DNA of 64,000 bases from Anopheles merus (taxonomy: Eukaryota; Arthropoda; Insecta; Diptera; Culicidae): assembly GCF_017562075.2 (NCBI RefSeq), contig NW_024427605.1, positions 1 to 64,000 of the forward strand. Reading direction: 5' to 3'. This document shows positions 1-10,774 of the stretch, piece after piece. Numbering within the stretch: position 1 is the first letter of the stretch; each line of letters opens with the position of its first letter. The notes under the pieces are model-generated. The model had not been told where the DNA came from. It made no database searches and saw only the letters and a program-made list of their open reading frames with translations. The translations under genes were made by a program, and so were the position numbers.

Positions 1-75
1 TATAGATATTCATGATGAATAATCATCATCATTCTTAATCATTTAACTACTTACAGAGCGTATAACCGCAACACA

Positions 76-141
76 GAAACGGCCTCGAAAATCATTGCAT
101 CATTTCTAGAACTTTATTATTCTAAAAGTTGTGCAGAATTT
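76..141 (+). repeat. 66-bp direct repeat, left copy
   Basis: This stretch recurs at 1007-1071 with a single-base difference (agttgtgcag here, agtttgcag there). The two copies bracket a clean 865-bp gypsy gag fragment. The duplication is exon sequence and is far longer than the 4-6 bp that LTR-element integrases make, so simple integration does not explain it. Confidence 0.5.
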
Positions 142-1006
142 CTTTTTCTTTTACATTGCTTTTGCTTCCATTTCACAATGCTCTTGGAGCTCTTCATTGG
201 TAATTTCTGTTTTGTTACCAATTGTGATTAACACCAGTAAACTGCACAGCAAAGTTATTGTCACAATTCTTTGCCTGGTGTCCCATAGACCACACTTGAA
301 ACAGGCTCCTTTGTTACCAAACGTGTTTGGCGTTGCTGGAATTGCTGGCCTCTTTGTTTTGCATTCCTTTGCACGGTTTCCAAATCCGTTACACTCAAAA
401 CATCTCGGACCACTTTTGCTCGATGGACTCTTTTGTGCTTCGTGCCCGGCGTCACCACAATTGTAACAAAAGCGCTTCTTCTTATTGTCTTCACCTCTTT
501 TGAACACATGCTTTGTTGGTTCGATCCTTTTGCTTGCAGCTCTCTCGAACAAACGAATCTTTTTTCTTTTACATAGCAATATTTTGAGACGCATTAGCAA
601 TGCACGCTGATTTTCATCTTCCGTGAACCCATCCGCAATGTACTCGATCAAACTTGCTTCGACCAACTTTATTTGGTTGGCTAATTCCTGCATCGTGTAA
701 ACACTCCAAAGCTGACTCTTCTTTTTTCTTGCGTCGTGTTTACAACAACCGATGGACGTCACTCCCCAGAATTTTACGTCCAAACTCGTTGATAATTGCT
801 TGGCGCAGCTTTTGGAACGTTGTCATACCACAAAGACTTCCTAAAACTACGAGCCACACCCGTAAGCTTCTTGCGACACATAATAAGTTTTGTTCAGCAT
901 TCCAGCCTGCCATCGTACTAATTCCTCGAAATGTTTCTACCATCGACGAATATCTTGAGTGGAACCAGCACTAAACGCCTCAATCCCTTCTTCGATGTCC
1001 CTGAAG
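142..1006 (-). pseudogene. Ty3/gypsy gag fragment, zinc-knuckle part
   Basis: Read on the minus strand, the fragment starts at FRDIEEGIEAF and continues through a capsid-like region with YIADGF to three cysteine-rich knuckles: CYNCGDAGHEAQKS (last Cys lost), CFECNGFGNRAKEC and CFKCG. The same order (SFRD..EG, YIVDGV, CYxCG.LGHE, CFxC..YGHRAKEC) occurs in gypsy A (14.4-15.4 kb) and gypsy E (49.6-51.6 kb), so this belongs to the same family. Gag binds and packages element RNA. The fragment has at least one frameshift (near 770-830), no LTR at either end and no pol. It is a dead scrap inserted into the bchs-like exon. Confidence 0.5.
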
Positions 1007-1071
1007 GAAACGGCCTCGAAAATCATTGCATCATTTCTAGAACTTTATTATTCTAAAAGTTTGCAGAATTT
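1007..1071 (+). repeat. 65-bp direct repeat, right copy
   Basis: Second copy of 76-141 with a one-base deletion. It joins seamlessly to downstream exon sequence, so the original exon order is recovered when the gag fragment and one repeat copy are ignored. Confidence 0.5.
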
Positions 1072-1232
1072 GGACCTGGATTAGGTATTTTAACAGCTGT
1101 TAGTTTAATGGCACCACAGCTAACAACATTTCTTTACAAGAGTTTGTATGCGCAACATTTTCTTAATATATCAATCCTTCCAGTTATTTCATTCAGTTCG
1201 ATATGTAATAATTATTCCATAATTCTCTCTAG

Positions 1233-1400
1233 ATTATGATTAACGCATGTTTACCATCGACATTAGTACGATGCCTATATCTATTCTTCGATCTTCCAGA
1301 AGAACATAAAATACCTGCTTTAATTGAACATGTCCCTCGTGAACATGTTTATCAACTCACAAATCCAAAGCATAATTGTTCATTCAAAGCATTTTCACAA
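1233..1400 (+). CDS. bchs: Blue cheese/WDFY3-like coding exon
   Basis: A 168-bp open block lies between an acceptor (ctctctag, ending at 1232) and a consensus donor gtaagt at 1401. It encodes MINACLPSTLVRCLYLFFDLPEE split over the motif PSTLVRCLYLFFDLP, which matches the strongly conserved WDFY3/Blue cheese N-terminal signature, and ends with FKAFSQ where the family has a KVFVQ-like end. The part between DLP and the donor is less like the family, which could mean a diverged copy or normal insect variation. The next family exon (the LVRLCS-type region) was not seen in the following DNA. This is the best-supported host coding sequence in the window. Confidence 0.5.
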
Positions 1401-2726
1401 GTAAGTAGAAATAGTAAGTGATTTTCATTGACATCTATGTTATATACTGCAATTTAATTTCATCCTTCATAAACTCACATATCACATGAGAGCCCCACCT
1501 CTTACCTGACAATTGATTGAAAGGAATGATTTTATCACTACGATATTAAATTTATTAGTTTGAAGAATACAAGTTTTTCGGAAAAATCCGGGAGTATTCA
1601 TGATAGGTGAAAACGGTTAACAGTTTACAACATAATAAGCCACTTAAGGTATGTCTATTTCAAAACAAACACATGGCTTCATTGCGATCTGATCCTCGCG
1701 CGCGTGTCTCAATTAATGTCGTCTCTTTCTCATTTTTTAAATATGAGAAATAGCAGAATAGCAGGTCGTGATCTTTGATATATTTTTATTATTTATAACG
1801 TTTTTTTTATCAAACGGCCGAAGCCGTTGTTTCTGAATAAAAAAAACTTTTCTTTTTATTAAATCTAACACATGCGTCCTTGCTAAGATCAATAACAAAA
1901 CTGTCGATTTTCTTTTTCTTTATGCCAAGCTTCCTATTTTGACACTTCTATTTGCTATTTCACTCTCTCTACGATTATCCTCATTCATATTTTGAATGCG
2001 CCGTTATTTTTCGTAAGTCCTTATTATCTCTTGACTGTTAACAATTTTTTCTACATAATAAATCTGTATTTTTTATTTTACCCTAATTTTATGACTGTTG
2101 CTTACATTATAATAGTATGTGGTATACAGGCCCAAGTGCCACATCTTAATATTAAACGACTGGAAAATCCAATATCCATAGGAAAAAACCAAAGCTTCAT
2201 AGCTTCACTGATTTGCTCAATAGATGGCGTTTTATAACTCATCATTACATGGTTGTCCTTTTCTTGCAAGTATTTCGGCTTACGTCATTTAATCATGGCC
2301 AAGCCAAACATTGCGAGCAAAAATGAATGGTCGTGAGGTCAGATACGTGAATGCAGTCAAAAGTAAAGGGCTTTTTTACCGTATCGCGAACGGTAAAAGT
2401 AAGGCTCAGCTCTCTACATTACGCTAGCGTTACGCGTAACGCCTGTTTATCGCAAACCAAAGCAGCATTTTTGAACACCTGTTTTAACCCCCGTGAATGA
2501 GCAAATTAATAAATAATCATGTCTTAGTATTTATTACTTTTATATGATAATTAGAAAAGCAACAATTTTCGAACAATCCTAAAAAGTTCAGCAATCGTTA
2601 TTAAAGATAAAAATCATTGATAATTAATGAGTATAAATAAATTATTATATTAATATTATGTTATCATTTTTAACAGCAATCAGAATTGTTACAACTTCAA
2701 GAATTATAATTATTTACAATCTTGTA
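1401..2726. other. AT-rich non-coding DNA, probable intron
   Basis: No coding pattern was recognised. The region starts with a strong donor at 1401 and has no convincing further bchs exon. It contains homopolymer runs near 1801-1815 and the short palindromes listed separately. Confidence 0.5.
2374..2442. repeat. Cluster of short perfect palindromes
   Basis: The stretch holds TTTTACCGT, a 7-base loop and ACGGTAAAA (2374-2398), then acgctagcgt (2421-2430) and gcgttacgcgtaacgc (2427-2442). These could be protein-binding or cruciform sites, or the core of a small decayed inverted-repeat element. No longer terminal repeat or target duplication was found. Confidence 0.5.
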
Positions 2727-2974
2727 CAGTCAGAATTCAATAGTTGAACGCTTTTTAGTTGGCATGCTTTTTGTTTAACGCTCGATGGTAGACTGACAGT
2801 CCAATTAAAAAGCATGCGTTTGTATGGGAAAACTGGTTTTTGAAAATTTCACAAAAATCTCATGGCCTGCCGAGAAAATTTTCATGAATTTTTTGTATGG
2901 AAAACCGTCCAGCTAAAAAGCACATATTCAATAGATGGCAGGGAATTGAAGTTCAATCAATGAGTTTTAGACTG
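2727..2974. mobile_element. Small TA-flanked MITE (Tc1/mariner-like)
   Basis: The element starts cagtcagaattcaata and its complement from the other end starts cagtctaaaactcatt. Both ends share GTTGAAC/ATTGAAC further in, so the termini are imperfect inverted repeats. TA lies outside both ends (2725-2726 and 2975-2976), the target typical of Tc1/mariner elements. Length is about 248 bp with no ORF. The superfamily is inferred from the TA only. Confidence 0.5.
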
Positions 2975-3356
2975 TACTTTTAAAAAGGTAAATAATAAAA
3001 AATGATGTAGGTGTAGATGTAGATGAGTGTGGTTGTGTTGTGTAGTGTGTCTTACAAAATTGTGATTTTCTTATGTTAAATTGAAGAAATTGTTTGATGG
3101 TTTCATCACAAATTGTTTGTTATGTTATGTGCTAGTGCAACTCGTTGTAGTATATACTTTACAAGCTGTATTTAGATCGTAAATTGAAGATAAAGTTTAA
3201 TAAAATTTCAGCGTCGATCCTAACGAAGTGTGCTATGGTAGTAGTGAACGAAATTATCGGATGGTATGTTGTTTTTGTTCAATAGTGTGTGTAATATAGA
3301 TGTACAGTGGCTCTTTACCGTTGAAGCAGCGTAAACCAAATATTTCTGGTGACAAT

Positions 3357-4710
3357 GGAATGTGGAATATGTGCCAAATGCTCAAAGACGTTTTGCCGGG
3401 TGATAGTCCCGTATTTTGCAAGGGTGAATGCAACTGTATATTTCATCGACGTTTCACTACCCTGAAAGTTTCAACTTTCAAGGTGCTGAGTGATAACCCT
3501 AATTTGTTTTTTAGATGTGATGCGTGAAACACCATCGACATGAGCAATACAGGCATAAGCGTTAATAGGAACAGTATTGATGATAATATTAGTAACTTGA
3601 TTAAAAAGTGTATGCAAGAATTGGAAGCTAATGTTAGTGAGAGGCTAAATAAAGGATTGGACGAAATTAGGCACATTTACACAATGCAGACAAGTCGCTT
3701 GTATGCAATTGCCATGCAAGTTCGCGTGAGATAGAAAACATTGACGAGCCTTACAGAGGTCCTGAAAATGACGTGCCTGAATTAATGCATAACAACCATT
3801 CTTGCAATCTGGTTGAGGACAAGAAGAATGTAACCGAAGATGAAATGACTTGGTCTAAAGTGGTCAGAAAAAATAAGACAATGATGCCAAAACATAATGA
3901 TCATTCCTTAGAAAATAAAATTGACTCAGGTGAACACAATGCACTCAACGATATATGTGATATCGATACTGTAGAATTAAATAAAAGAATAAAAAACCAA
4001 TTTGTAATCATTCCTCATAAAATTCAATCATGCAATGTAACCAGAGCATATTTGCGAGCCAAATTGGACCCTGTTTAGTACAACCTCTCAGATTTCCGAA
4101 ATGGTACTGGGGGTCAAATTATGGTACAATGTCCACTAAATACTAACAAAAAAAAATTACGTAAAGACATTGAAGCAGATCTCGGAGCGGAATATTCAAC
4201 ATCTAATCCTTTGATTAGAATGAAAGTAATGGGCATGACTGAAAATTACTCTGATGAAGAAATTATCAACCTTTTAAAAAAGCAGAATTCTATGATACCA
4301 TGGGTACAAATCAAAATTGCTGGCAGGTACGAAAATAAAAATTTAAAGTATGAAAAGTTTAATGTTTTTATTGATGTAGATGAAAAATCATTCACTATGC
4401 TAAATACCCTAAAACTATACGTATTGGGTTTGCTGATTGTCGTCTGGTCCGTTCTATAAGAATCTTACGGTGCTTCAAATGCTCACAATATGGACACACC
4501 AAAACATTTAGCAAAAATGAAGAAACATGTTCAAAATGTGGTGAAAACTACCCAACCACAACTTGCAAATCATTATGCTTCAGGTGTATAAATTGTGAAA
4601 ATGAAAATCAAAAAAATAATGCCATTTTAGATACAAACCATGCAGCCAATAGTAAATGGTGTCCAATATATAAAAAAGAATTAGAAAAAATGTCCAAACT
4701 TGTACAATAG
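3357..4710 (+). pseudogene. LINE-1 ORF1, nucleic-acid-binding protein
   Basis: The frame opens with MECGICAKCSKTFC and, after a frameshift near 3400, continues with VFCKGECNCIFHRR and LFFRCDA, spacing like a PHD-type zinc finger. A helical, coiled-coil-like segment follows (3541-3720). Next comes an RRM-like part ending FNVFIDVDEKSF near 4400, then cysteine knuckles CFKCSQYGHT, CSKCGENYP and CFRCINC (4474-4590). ORF1 proteins of this group bind element RNA. Stops and shifts near 3500, 3734, 4078 and 4459 break it. Confidence 0.5.
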
Positions 4711-4742
4711 CAATCAAAAAATAGCAACCCAAAAATGGGGAA

Positions 4743-7482
4743 ATAATTTACTTAAACGTCGCAGGTCTTTCTACACATTATAATCTGCTAAGAAAAACTG
4801 TGGAAACTATTAAACCCTTATTAGTTTTCATTTCTGAAACTCACATCACAGAAAGTGAAGCATTTGAACAATATTATATTCCTGGATATTATATTCCTAG
4901 ATGTTCTTTTTGTTTATCTCATTCAAGACATACAGGAGGTGTGGCGCTGTATATCAGAGATTCTATTCTTTTTAAACAAATTTTAAGCGAATCAATTGAT
5001 GGAAATTGGTTTTTGGGTGTCAGTATGTTGCGAGGCATGTCTCCAGCTTTATATGGTGTTATATATCATTCACCAAGTTCTAATGAAACTAAATATATTG
5101 AGCAAATAGAAATATGGATGGATAGCTTCATTGATTGGACTAAACAATGTATAATTGTAGGAGATTTTAACATAAATTGGTTGGATCAAGAAAAATCCAG
5201 AAATTTAAAAAATTTAATGTGTTCAGTAAATATGCATAAAAAAGTAAAAGAGCCAACTCGAATCACCAATCGCTCGAGAACTTTAATTGATCACGTTTAT
5301 AGTAACATTGATTCAACTGTCGTACAAACTGAACCATCTTTAAAAATCTCTGATCATGAAACAATTAGCATAAAAATAAATGAAAATAATAAAAATATGT
5401 ACAAAAGTCAATTATTAGCTGGAAGAACTATTCACCGCAAAAAACTAAATACAACTCGTCAGAATTATAATTATGAGAAAATCAACAAAAACAAGGGAAA
5501 TAGTAAACAGTTGTGGAAATTCTTAAAATCTTTGATAGAGCCTGAGAAAAAATCCACATCAGTAGTAAAGTTTGAAGGTCTAATTGAAATAAATGAGTCT
5601 GCTATAGCAACAAAATTTAATGAATATTTCATTACCAGCATAAAAACAATTAATGAATACACATGGTTCCTAAGCCAAATCAACTAATACAGACTGAAGA
5701 TCCGAGACATTTGTTCAACTTCAAAACAATATCTCTGAATGATTTAAAAACAATTTGTTTCAATCTAAAAAATACAGCGGCTATAGGGAAAATAAATTCA
5801 AGAGTGATTAAAGATAGTTTTGATATCATTGGAGGACAGCTTTTATCAATAATTAACGAATCTTTGGTAACTGGTATATTTCCAAAAGTGTGGAAGATGT
5901 CCAAAATAATTCCTATCCCAAAAGTTCCTGGTACTATTAAGGCAGAAGAATTTCGGCCGATTAATATCTTGCATATATTTGAAAAAATATTAGAATTGGT
6001 AGTTGTAGAGTTGCGTACAAGCAGTGTTGTATACAAGAGAGAGAACAAACATAGAATGAGGGGAAGTGTGAGAACGTTGATTAAAAGAGAGGGAATTGTG
6101 GGAGAGAACATTGGTCACTGTTGGAAGATATATAAAGAGAACGTTGGTGAGAATCGAGGAGATGGTTAATAAACGGTGACGAGGAAACATCAACGATACC
6201 GTGTGTATTATTATTTAGAAGAGGAGGTTTCTACAGTAGTAAAAGAGCAGCTAATGAATCATCTTACCACTCATGGCTTATTGATACCAGAACAATCTGG
6301 ATACAGAGAAGGACATTCCTGTGAAACTGCACTTAATCTTGTGTTGTCTAAATGGAAAGGTTTTATAGAACAAAAATATGAGGTGCTTGTAGTGTTTTTG
6401 GATCTCAAACGTGCGTTTGAAACTATAGCGAGACCTTTATTATTGGACACCCTGCAATCTTTTGGTATTCAAGGAGTTCCTCTAAAATGGTTTACAGATT
6501 ATCTCGAAGGAAGAACGCAAACTACCTCTTTTTTAAATAGTTCTTCAGATCCACTAGAAAACACACTGGGAGTTCCACAAGGAAGTGTTTTAGGGCCAAT
6601 CTTGTTTATAATGTATATTAACGACATAAAGAAAATATTGCATTTTTGTGAGGTAAACCTGTTTGCCGATGATACAGTATTATTCATCGCAAAGCCTAAT
6701 TTAAAACAAGCAGAGACTCTATCAAATCTAGAACTAAATGTTTTAGATGGCTGGCTAAAATATAAAAAAACTGGCTCTAAACATTAATAAAACCAAATAC
6801 ATGATCATATCAAACACAAATAATCAAGAACAGCTGTGCATTTCTATAAATCACGAACAAATAGACAATACTTCTGAACTAAAATATTTAGGGGTTATAA
6901 TTGACAATAAACTCACGTTTGGGCCCCACATAGATAATGTCATAGCGAAAGTAGCAAAAAAAAGTGGGGTCATTAGCAGGCTTAGCAAAGATTTAAACTT
7001 TTTTGGTAAACTGCAACTTTACAAGTCGCTTATTTCACCACATTTAGATTTTGTGCTTCTATTCTTTTTCTTGGCAATAAAACACAGATACAAAGATTAC
7101 AACGTATCCAAAACAAAATTATGAGAGTGATTTTGGGTCTTGGTTCAAGAACTTCTTCTAACGTTATGCTTGACATCCTGCAATGGATGTCAGTAAAACA
7201 AAAATAATATATCAAACAATGATTTTCATACATAAAATATTAAATGGAATGTTACCAAGATATCTCGGGGAACAAATAGTTCTAGGAACGGATGTGCATC
7301 GTTACCCTACTCGTAGATCAAATGAACCGAGAACACCAAGCTACCTTTCATTAAGAGCTCAGAACTCCTTATACTATAAGGGAATTCGAATGTATTATTC
7401 GATGCCAAGAGAAGTTGTTAACGCCACAAGTCTGGGTAATTTCAGAAGGGAATGTGCACTGTATGTGAAGCAGGTTATTTAG
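4743..7482 (+). pseudogene. LINE-1 ORF2, endonuclease and reverse transcriptase
   Basis: The AP endonuclease domain runs from IIYLNVAGLS through SETHITESE, IIVGDFNINW and ISDHETISI (to about 5390). RT follows from about 5700 with GVPQGSVLGPILF (6570) and the catalytic FADDTVLF (6661), then the C-terminal LKYLGVIIDNKLTF and a tail ending near 7482. The protein would nick target DNA and prime reverse transcription. Frameshifts occur around 5680, 6780, 7060 and 7180, and a 232-bp solo LTR interrupts the RT between LELVV and KEQL. The copy is dead. Confidence 0.5.
6004..6235 (+). repeat. Solo LTR with 5-bp target duplication
   Basis: The 232-bp insert begins TGTAGAGTTGCG, ends GGTTTCTACA, and is flanked by gtagt at 5999-6003 and 6236-6240. 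Removing it with one gtagt restores the LINE RT frame. AATAAA near 6168 suggests plus orientation. TG...CA ends plus a 5-bp duplication are the marks of an LTR retrotransposon that recombined down to one LTR. Family unknown. Confidence 0.5.
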
Positions 7483-7684
7483 TAATGTGGTCGTGAAGTG
7501 TTTTAGTATAGTAGTATAGTGTAATGTAGAATGTATACTTCTAGAAGTGCTTGCTTGTTTGTATTATGTAAAAGTATTTAACCGCATTTATCTACTTGAT
7601 GATGATGGTGTATATTTAATTTGTTTTTGGTTAACAGCTTTTATGAAAAATAATAAGATAATTTTAAATAAAATTTAAAAAATA

Positions 7685-8476
7685 ATGAGAGTCTTCAAAA
7701 ATTCGAGACACGCGCGCGTATAGTGGACTTTGGGGTTTAGACCCACTTATTGTAAGATGATAGGACTTAGCGGCACCCTATCGGATTCATTAGTGGGTCG
7801 AAAACACTCAATCATCCACTCGAGTGTTATGTAGAAATTTTACTTACATTTTTATACCTAAATATCTTTAAGATAATTTCGTCCTTCTCGAACCTTTGAA
7901 GGGGAAAGTGGAGGGACCATCATCATCATCATCATGATAATTTAATTTTTTACTTATCTTTTGATAATGCAGGAGAATGAAATACATACAAATATTTACT
8001 AACTTTATTAATCTCACTTTAAAACAGAGTTCTCGCACCTAAAGCAATTTATATTGAAAATGGCCGGAAACATAGATTAAATAGATAATAATTATATTTC
8101 ATATATTTCATTTATTTATAAATATGTTTGATATTTTATATTTTCTTCTCCTTGAAAGTGGTACTCCAATTGCAAGCTTTTGGGTTGTTTATGCACTTCC
8201 ATCTTTTAGACTATTTTTTATAAACCATAGTGCAACAATGAAAAATATCAAACCTGTTATTTACTTTTTTTAAAACTAATTTCTAAAAATAAATTCTAAA
8301 TCTAAAAATTTTAAAACTAAAGTAAAGTCTTCTAGAAATCGATTTATCTTAAAGCAATTAACTGTTTTTTCATCGAAATTGAAAATATTTTTTATTCAAA
8401 TAATGTACACTGGTCGGTCGCCTGGATGTACTGTACAAAACTGTAATAAAATGCTGCTTGGGAACATTTTAAGGGA
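7685..8476. other. AT-rich spacer, no gene seen
   Basis: It contains a short CAT repeat (about 7918-7935) and strongly AT-rich sequence. No open frame with family likeness was recognised on either strand. Confidence 0.5.
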
Positions 8477-8671
8477 TGTAACGCTTGTCCAATGTAACGT
8501 GGAGGGCTGAGCTTCACTTTTATCGAAGTAGCTTCTGTAATAAGTTTTATTATGTCTGCTTTATTACGTATACGTCTGTTGCACTCTAGTCCTTAAGCAC
8601 GTCTGTTGGATCATTCCCCAAGCAGCCAGAACTGTCATATGCCAGTGTTGCCAGCAACCTTGCTTATTACA
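8477..8671 (-). repeat. 3' LTR of gypsy fragment G
   Basis: On the minus strand this begins TGTAATAAGCAAGG and ends AAGCGTTACA, so both ends are TGTAA/TTACA. A purine tract of A and G (8672-8696, minus strand) lies directly upstream, as expected of a polypurine tract. Length is 195 bp. No matching second LTR was found, so the element is truncated at its 5' side. Confidence 0.5.
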
Positions 8672-8778
8672 CGCTTTCTTTTTCTTTTTCTTTTTTTACA
8701 ACTATTTACAAACTTATTATTATAGATAATTATCCTAATGCACTTAGTCTAATCCTATCAATATGAATTTATACTAAC

Positions 8779-9785
8779 TAAATATCAAATATTCTTGGAG
8801 CACGAACGACGCGTCCACTTAGAATTTCGTATAGGTTATCTGTATCTGGATCATCTGATTGAGATTCGTTATTTTCAAGGTCTTCATTCAATGTTGATTC
8901 TGAATCACTCGCTGTACAACACGTGTCATAATCAGATTATGTCCCTGTAACTGTTTCATTTGATTGATTTTCCAATGCTTCGGTATCTTGTGTTTCTATG
9001 CTTTCAGTTGGCTGGTATCTATTTTCAACGTGAGATGCAGCCATACTTATGGGTAAACCTATACGAATCTCATCTTTGTGATGGAATATGTCATTGCTAT
9101 TTGGGATCATATTTGCAGTTTTCACCAGAAATCTTCTATTCCGTCGAAAATGATTTCCAAAATTGTTTTGAACTATGTACGATCTACTGTTTACCTGACG
9201 AATGATTTTATCATCATTTCATTCTTTTCCGGGACTTTTTGAAATTAACTCTATCTCCTATGTTCAGGACTGGCAATGGTTTTGAAGCTTAATCATAGAA
9301 TTTCTTTTGATGTTGTCGCTTGGAAAATATTTTCCTTTCGATGAGTTTTTCATCAATGCAATTGCGATGTAACAACGCACTATTTGTGGGTAAGCGGGAC
9401 TTAAGCTAGCGACCAAAGAATAATTGTGCTGGAGAAAGACCCATTGCCGCTACTTTTAAAGTGTTATACTCTAGGTAACACTTTTGAAAATATTTGATAT
9501 CGTCAGCTTCATAGCATCGTCTGATTATATTTTTATCAATAGCTACACCTTTTTCTGCTAGTCCGTTACATTTAGGGTTTCTCGGGCTAGAAAATGATAT
9601 ATTAATATTTGTATCATTGCTATACGTTACAAATGCAGAAGAATTGAACGGAACATTGTCACACCCGTCACACATTGATTTGCGTGGGGTACCCATATTC
9701 ATAAAACACGCGATCTAAGACTTCCAGGACACATCTTAATTGATTTTTCATTTAACAGTCTAGAAATAGGATGCCCTGAATATGC
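8779..9785 (-). pseudogene. Ty3/gypsy integrase C-terminal fragment (element G)
   Basis: Reading from high to low coordinates, there is an integrase core remnant with LEVLDRVFYEYGTPRK, then FSSPRNPKCNGLAEKGV, the usual site of the catalytic Glu in SSP..NG.AE, and AAMGLSPAQLFFGR. A basic C-terminal tail follows, ending SGRVVRAPRIFDI just before the polypurine tract. Stops occur near 9750 and 9280 and at 8937-8940. The RT and gag parts are missing; the fragment ends near 9790 beside a MITE. Integrase would insert the cDNA copy; this one cannot. Confidence 0.5.
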
Positions 9786-9806
9786 ATTTCACTTAAGACT
9801 AACCCG

Positions 9807-10250
9807 GCGCTCTAGCACCAATCGAACACGACATCGAACATGAAAATGTATGGGATTTGACATGTTTGTCTTGTTTGTTTGTTTGTGTCTGACAGTGCAC
9901 CTCCATATGATTATATGGGTGTTGCAAATGCAACTTCTTCCTAATCGCATAAAATAAACTAGACGCGTTTTATAAAACTTTGTTTTAACGAACTGTAAAG
10001 AACGTGTCTTTATTCGCGGTAGCAGGAAAAAAGGACGAGAGCGCATCTCTCGTCTCTATTTATAATATACAATTCGCGATGGCCGCCGTCGTCTTCGATC
10101 GTTCCCTTTCGCGCGCCTCGTGGTTGACTTCGTAAACGTGAATTGGAGTCGACATAGGCCCATGCAGCAGACAGCGCTAAAGGGCCATTACACGTTTGTA
10201 ATAATGGGTTTGTTCGAGTCGGATGTCGTGTTCGATTGGTGCCAGAGCGC
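9807..10250. mobile_element. Short TIR element carrying a solo LTR
   Basis: The termini 9807-9835 and 10222-10250 are inverted repeats of 29 bp (start gcgctctagcaccaatcgaa) with one mismatch. Without the solo LTR at 9920-10203 the element is only about 155 bp and has no ORF, so it is a MITE. No clear target duplication was seen; cttaag at 9792 and cctaag at 10253 lie outside but do not match exactly. Superfamily not assigned. Confidence 0.5.
9920..10203 (-). repeat. Solo LTR inside the MITE
   Basis: The insert is flanked by atggg at 9915-9919 and 10204-10208. On the minus strand it starts TATTACAAACGTG (a TG start with one change), has a TATA-like TTATAAATAGAG, an AATAAA signal, and ends ATTTGCAACA. 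These are LTR landmarks. The start is not a perfect TG, so the left limit is slightly uncertain. Confidence 0.5.
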
Positions 10251-10259
10251 AGCCTAAGC

Positions 10260-10382
10260 GTAACAAATGGATGACCGAAACGTGACCATTATCTAATGAT
10301 TGTAAACGAATTCGCTTCAAGTGGGCCACTCGCGGTCCGTTGAATTTCAATTAATAAATAACAAATAAATAACAAATCTTTA
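10260..10382. other. Non-coding, possible LINE 3' tail
   Basis: The sequence taataaataacaaataaat near 10352-10372 looks like the short tandem tails left by CR1-type LINEs (compare 26270-26296). No ORF precedes it, so this would be a severely 5'-truncated copy. Weak evidence. Confidence 0.5.
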
Positions 10383-10579
10383 ATTACAATATGATCATTC
10401 CCTGCGTATTAATATAAATCTATACCCACTCTCTCAAATAGATAAGTAGGAGGTGTGTCTTGTAAAAGGGGTCCTTTTTGTTGGTTACGTGTGCTTTTTT
10501 TTCGCAAACCTTTGCATGCTTTAACAAGTTCAGTGATGTCATTCGACATACCGTGCCAAAAAAACTGGGACCTGGCTCT
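10383..10579 (-). pseudogene. Gypsy C integrase, downstream part
   Basis: On the minus strand the frame reads RSQFFWHGMSNDITELVKAC followed by KGLRKK and TYLFERVGIDLY, the zinc-binding and start-of-core region of a Ty3/gypsy integrase. It continues directly from the other half of gypsy C at 29563 upward, once the copia element and one copy of its gctct duplication are ignored. It decays near 10383, before the rest of the catalytic core. The second zinc cysteine is already changed. Confidence 0.5.
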
Positions 10580-10725
10580 TGTAGGATATCATAGAATACA
10601 ACGTTGTGTTGTTGAATCAAAGTAGACTATAGTGCAGAATAAAAGTTTTTTAGTTTTCTGTGTAACTTAAAAGGATACAGAACAGTTTAAGTTGTGTCAA
10701 TTATTTTTATTAGAAAATTCCAACA
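10580..10725 (+). repeat. Copia 5' LTR
   Basis: Starts TGTAGGATATC and ends TCCAACA. It differs from the 3' LTR at three substitutions and one T-run indel by eye. AATAAA lies at about 10638. The following ggtcccagacc may include the primer-binding site, not identified further. Confidence 0.5.
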
Positions 10726-10774
10726 GGTCCCAGACCGTCTACGCTGATAAAGGTATTGGATTTTTTCGAGGAAA

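Larger units (their letters stand above)
57..1130 (+). pseudogene. bchs: Blue cheese/WDFY3-like exon split by a gypsy fragment
   Basis: Blocks 57-141 and 1007 to about 1130 read as one plus-strand exon after an acceptor-like cttacag ending at 56. The translation contains ETASKIIASFLELYYSKS and then GILTAVSLMAPQL. From memory of the family this resembles the N-terminal helical part of WDFY3/Blue cheese, just before its conserved PSTLVKCLYLFFDLP motif, which the next block carries. Blue cheese is a large BEACH-WD40-FYVE protein that acts in selective autophagy. An 865-bp gag fragment (142-1006) breaks the exon, and the second copy of the flanking duplication lacks one base, which puts a stop in frame. 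The 3' splice donor could not be fixed: the GT dinucleotides near 1136-1150 do not give the phase the next exon needs. This copy looks inactive unless the window carries an assembly artefact. The family assignment is reasonably secure; exon limits are not. Confidence 0.5.
2990..7684 (+). mobile_element. Decayed CR1/L2-type LINE (LINE-1 of this window)
   Basis: This is a plus-strand non-LTR retrotransposon with a leader of about 360 bp, ORF1 (3357 to about 4710), ORF2 (4743-7482) and an A/T-rich 3' end with AATAAA-like sequence near 7664. The order PHD-like finger, CCHC knuckles, AP endonuclease, RT is normal for the CR1/L2/Jockey group. Several frameshifts and a solo LTR in ORF2 make it inactive. 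The 5' boundary and target duplication could not be fixed. Confidence 0.5.

Noticed and set aside
1992..2237. 81-codon hydrophobic frame
   Set aside because: AT-rich chance frame with no start context, domain or splice sites.
5663..6169. Continuous 168-codon RT-like protein
   Set aside because: Its last third is solo-LTR sequence read through by chance.
9792..10258. cttaag/cctaag as a target duplication of the 29-bp-TIR element
   Set aside because: The two copies differ and are at unequal distance from the TIRs.
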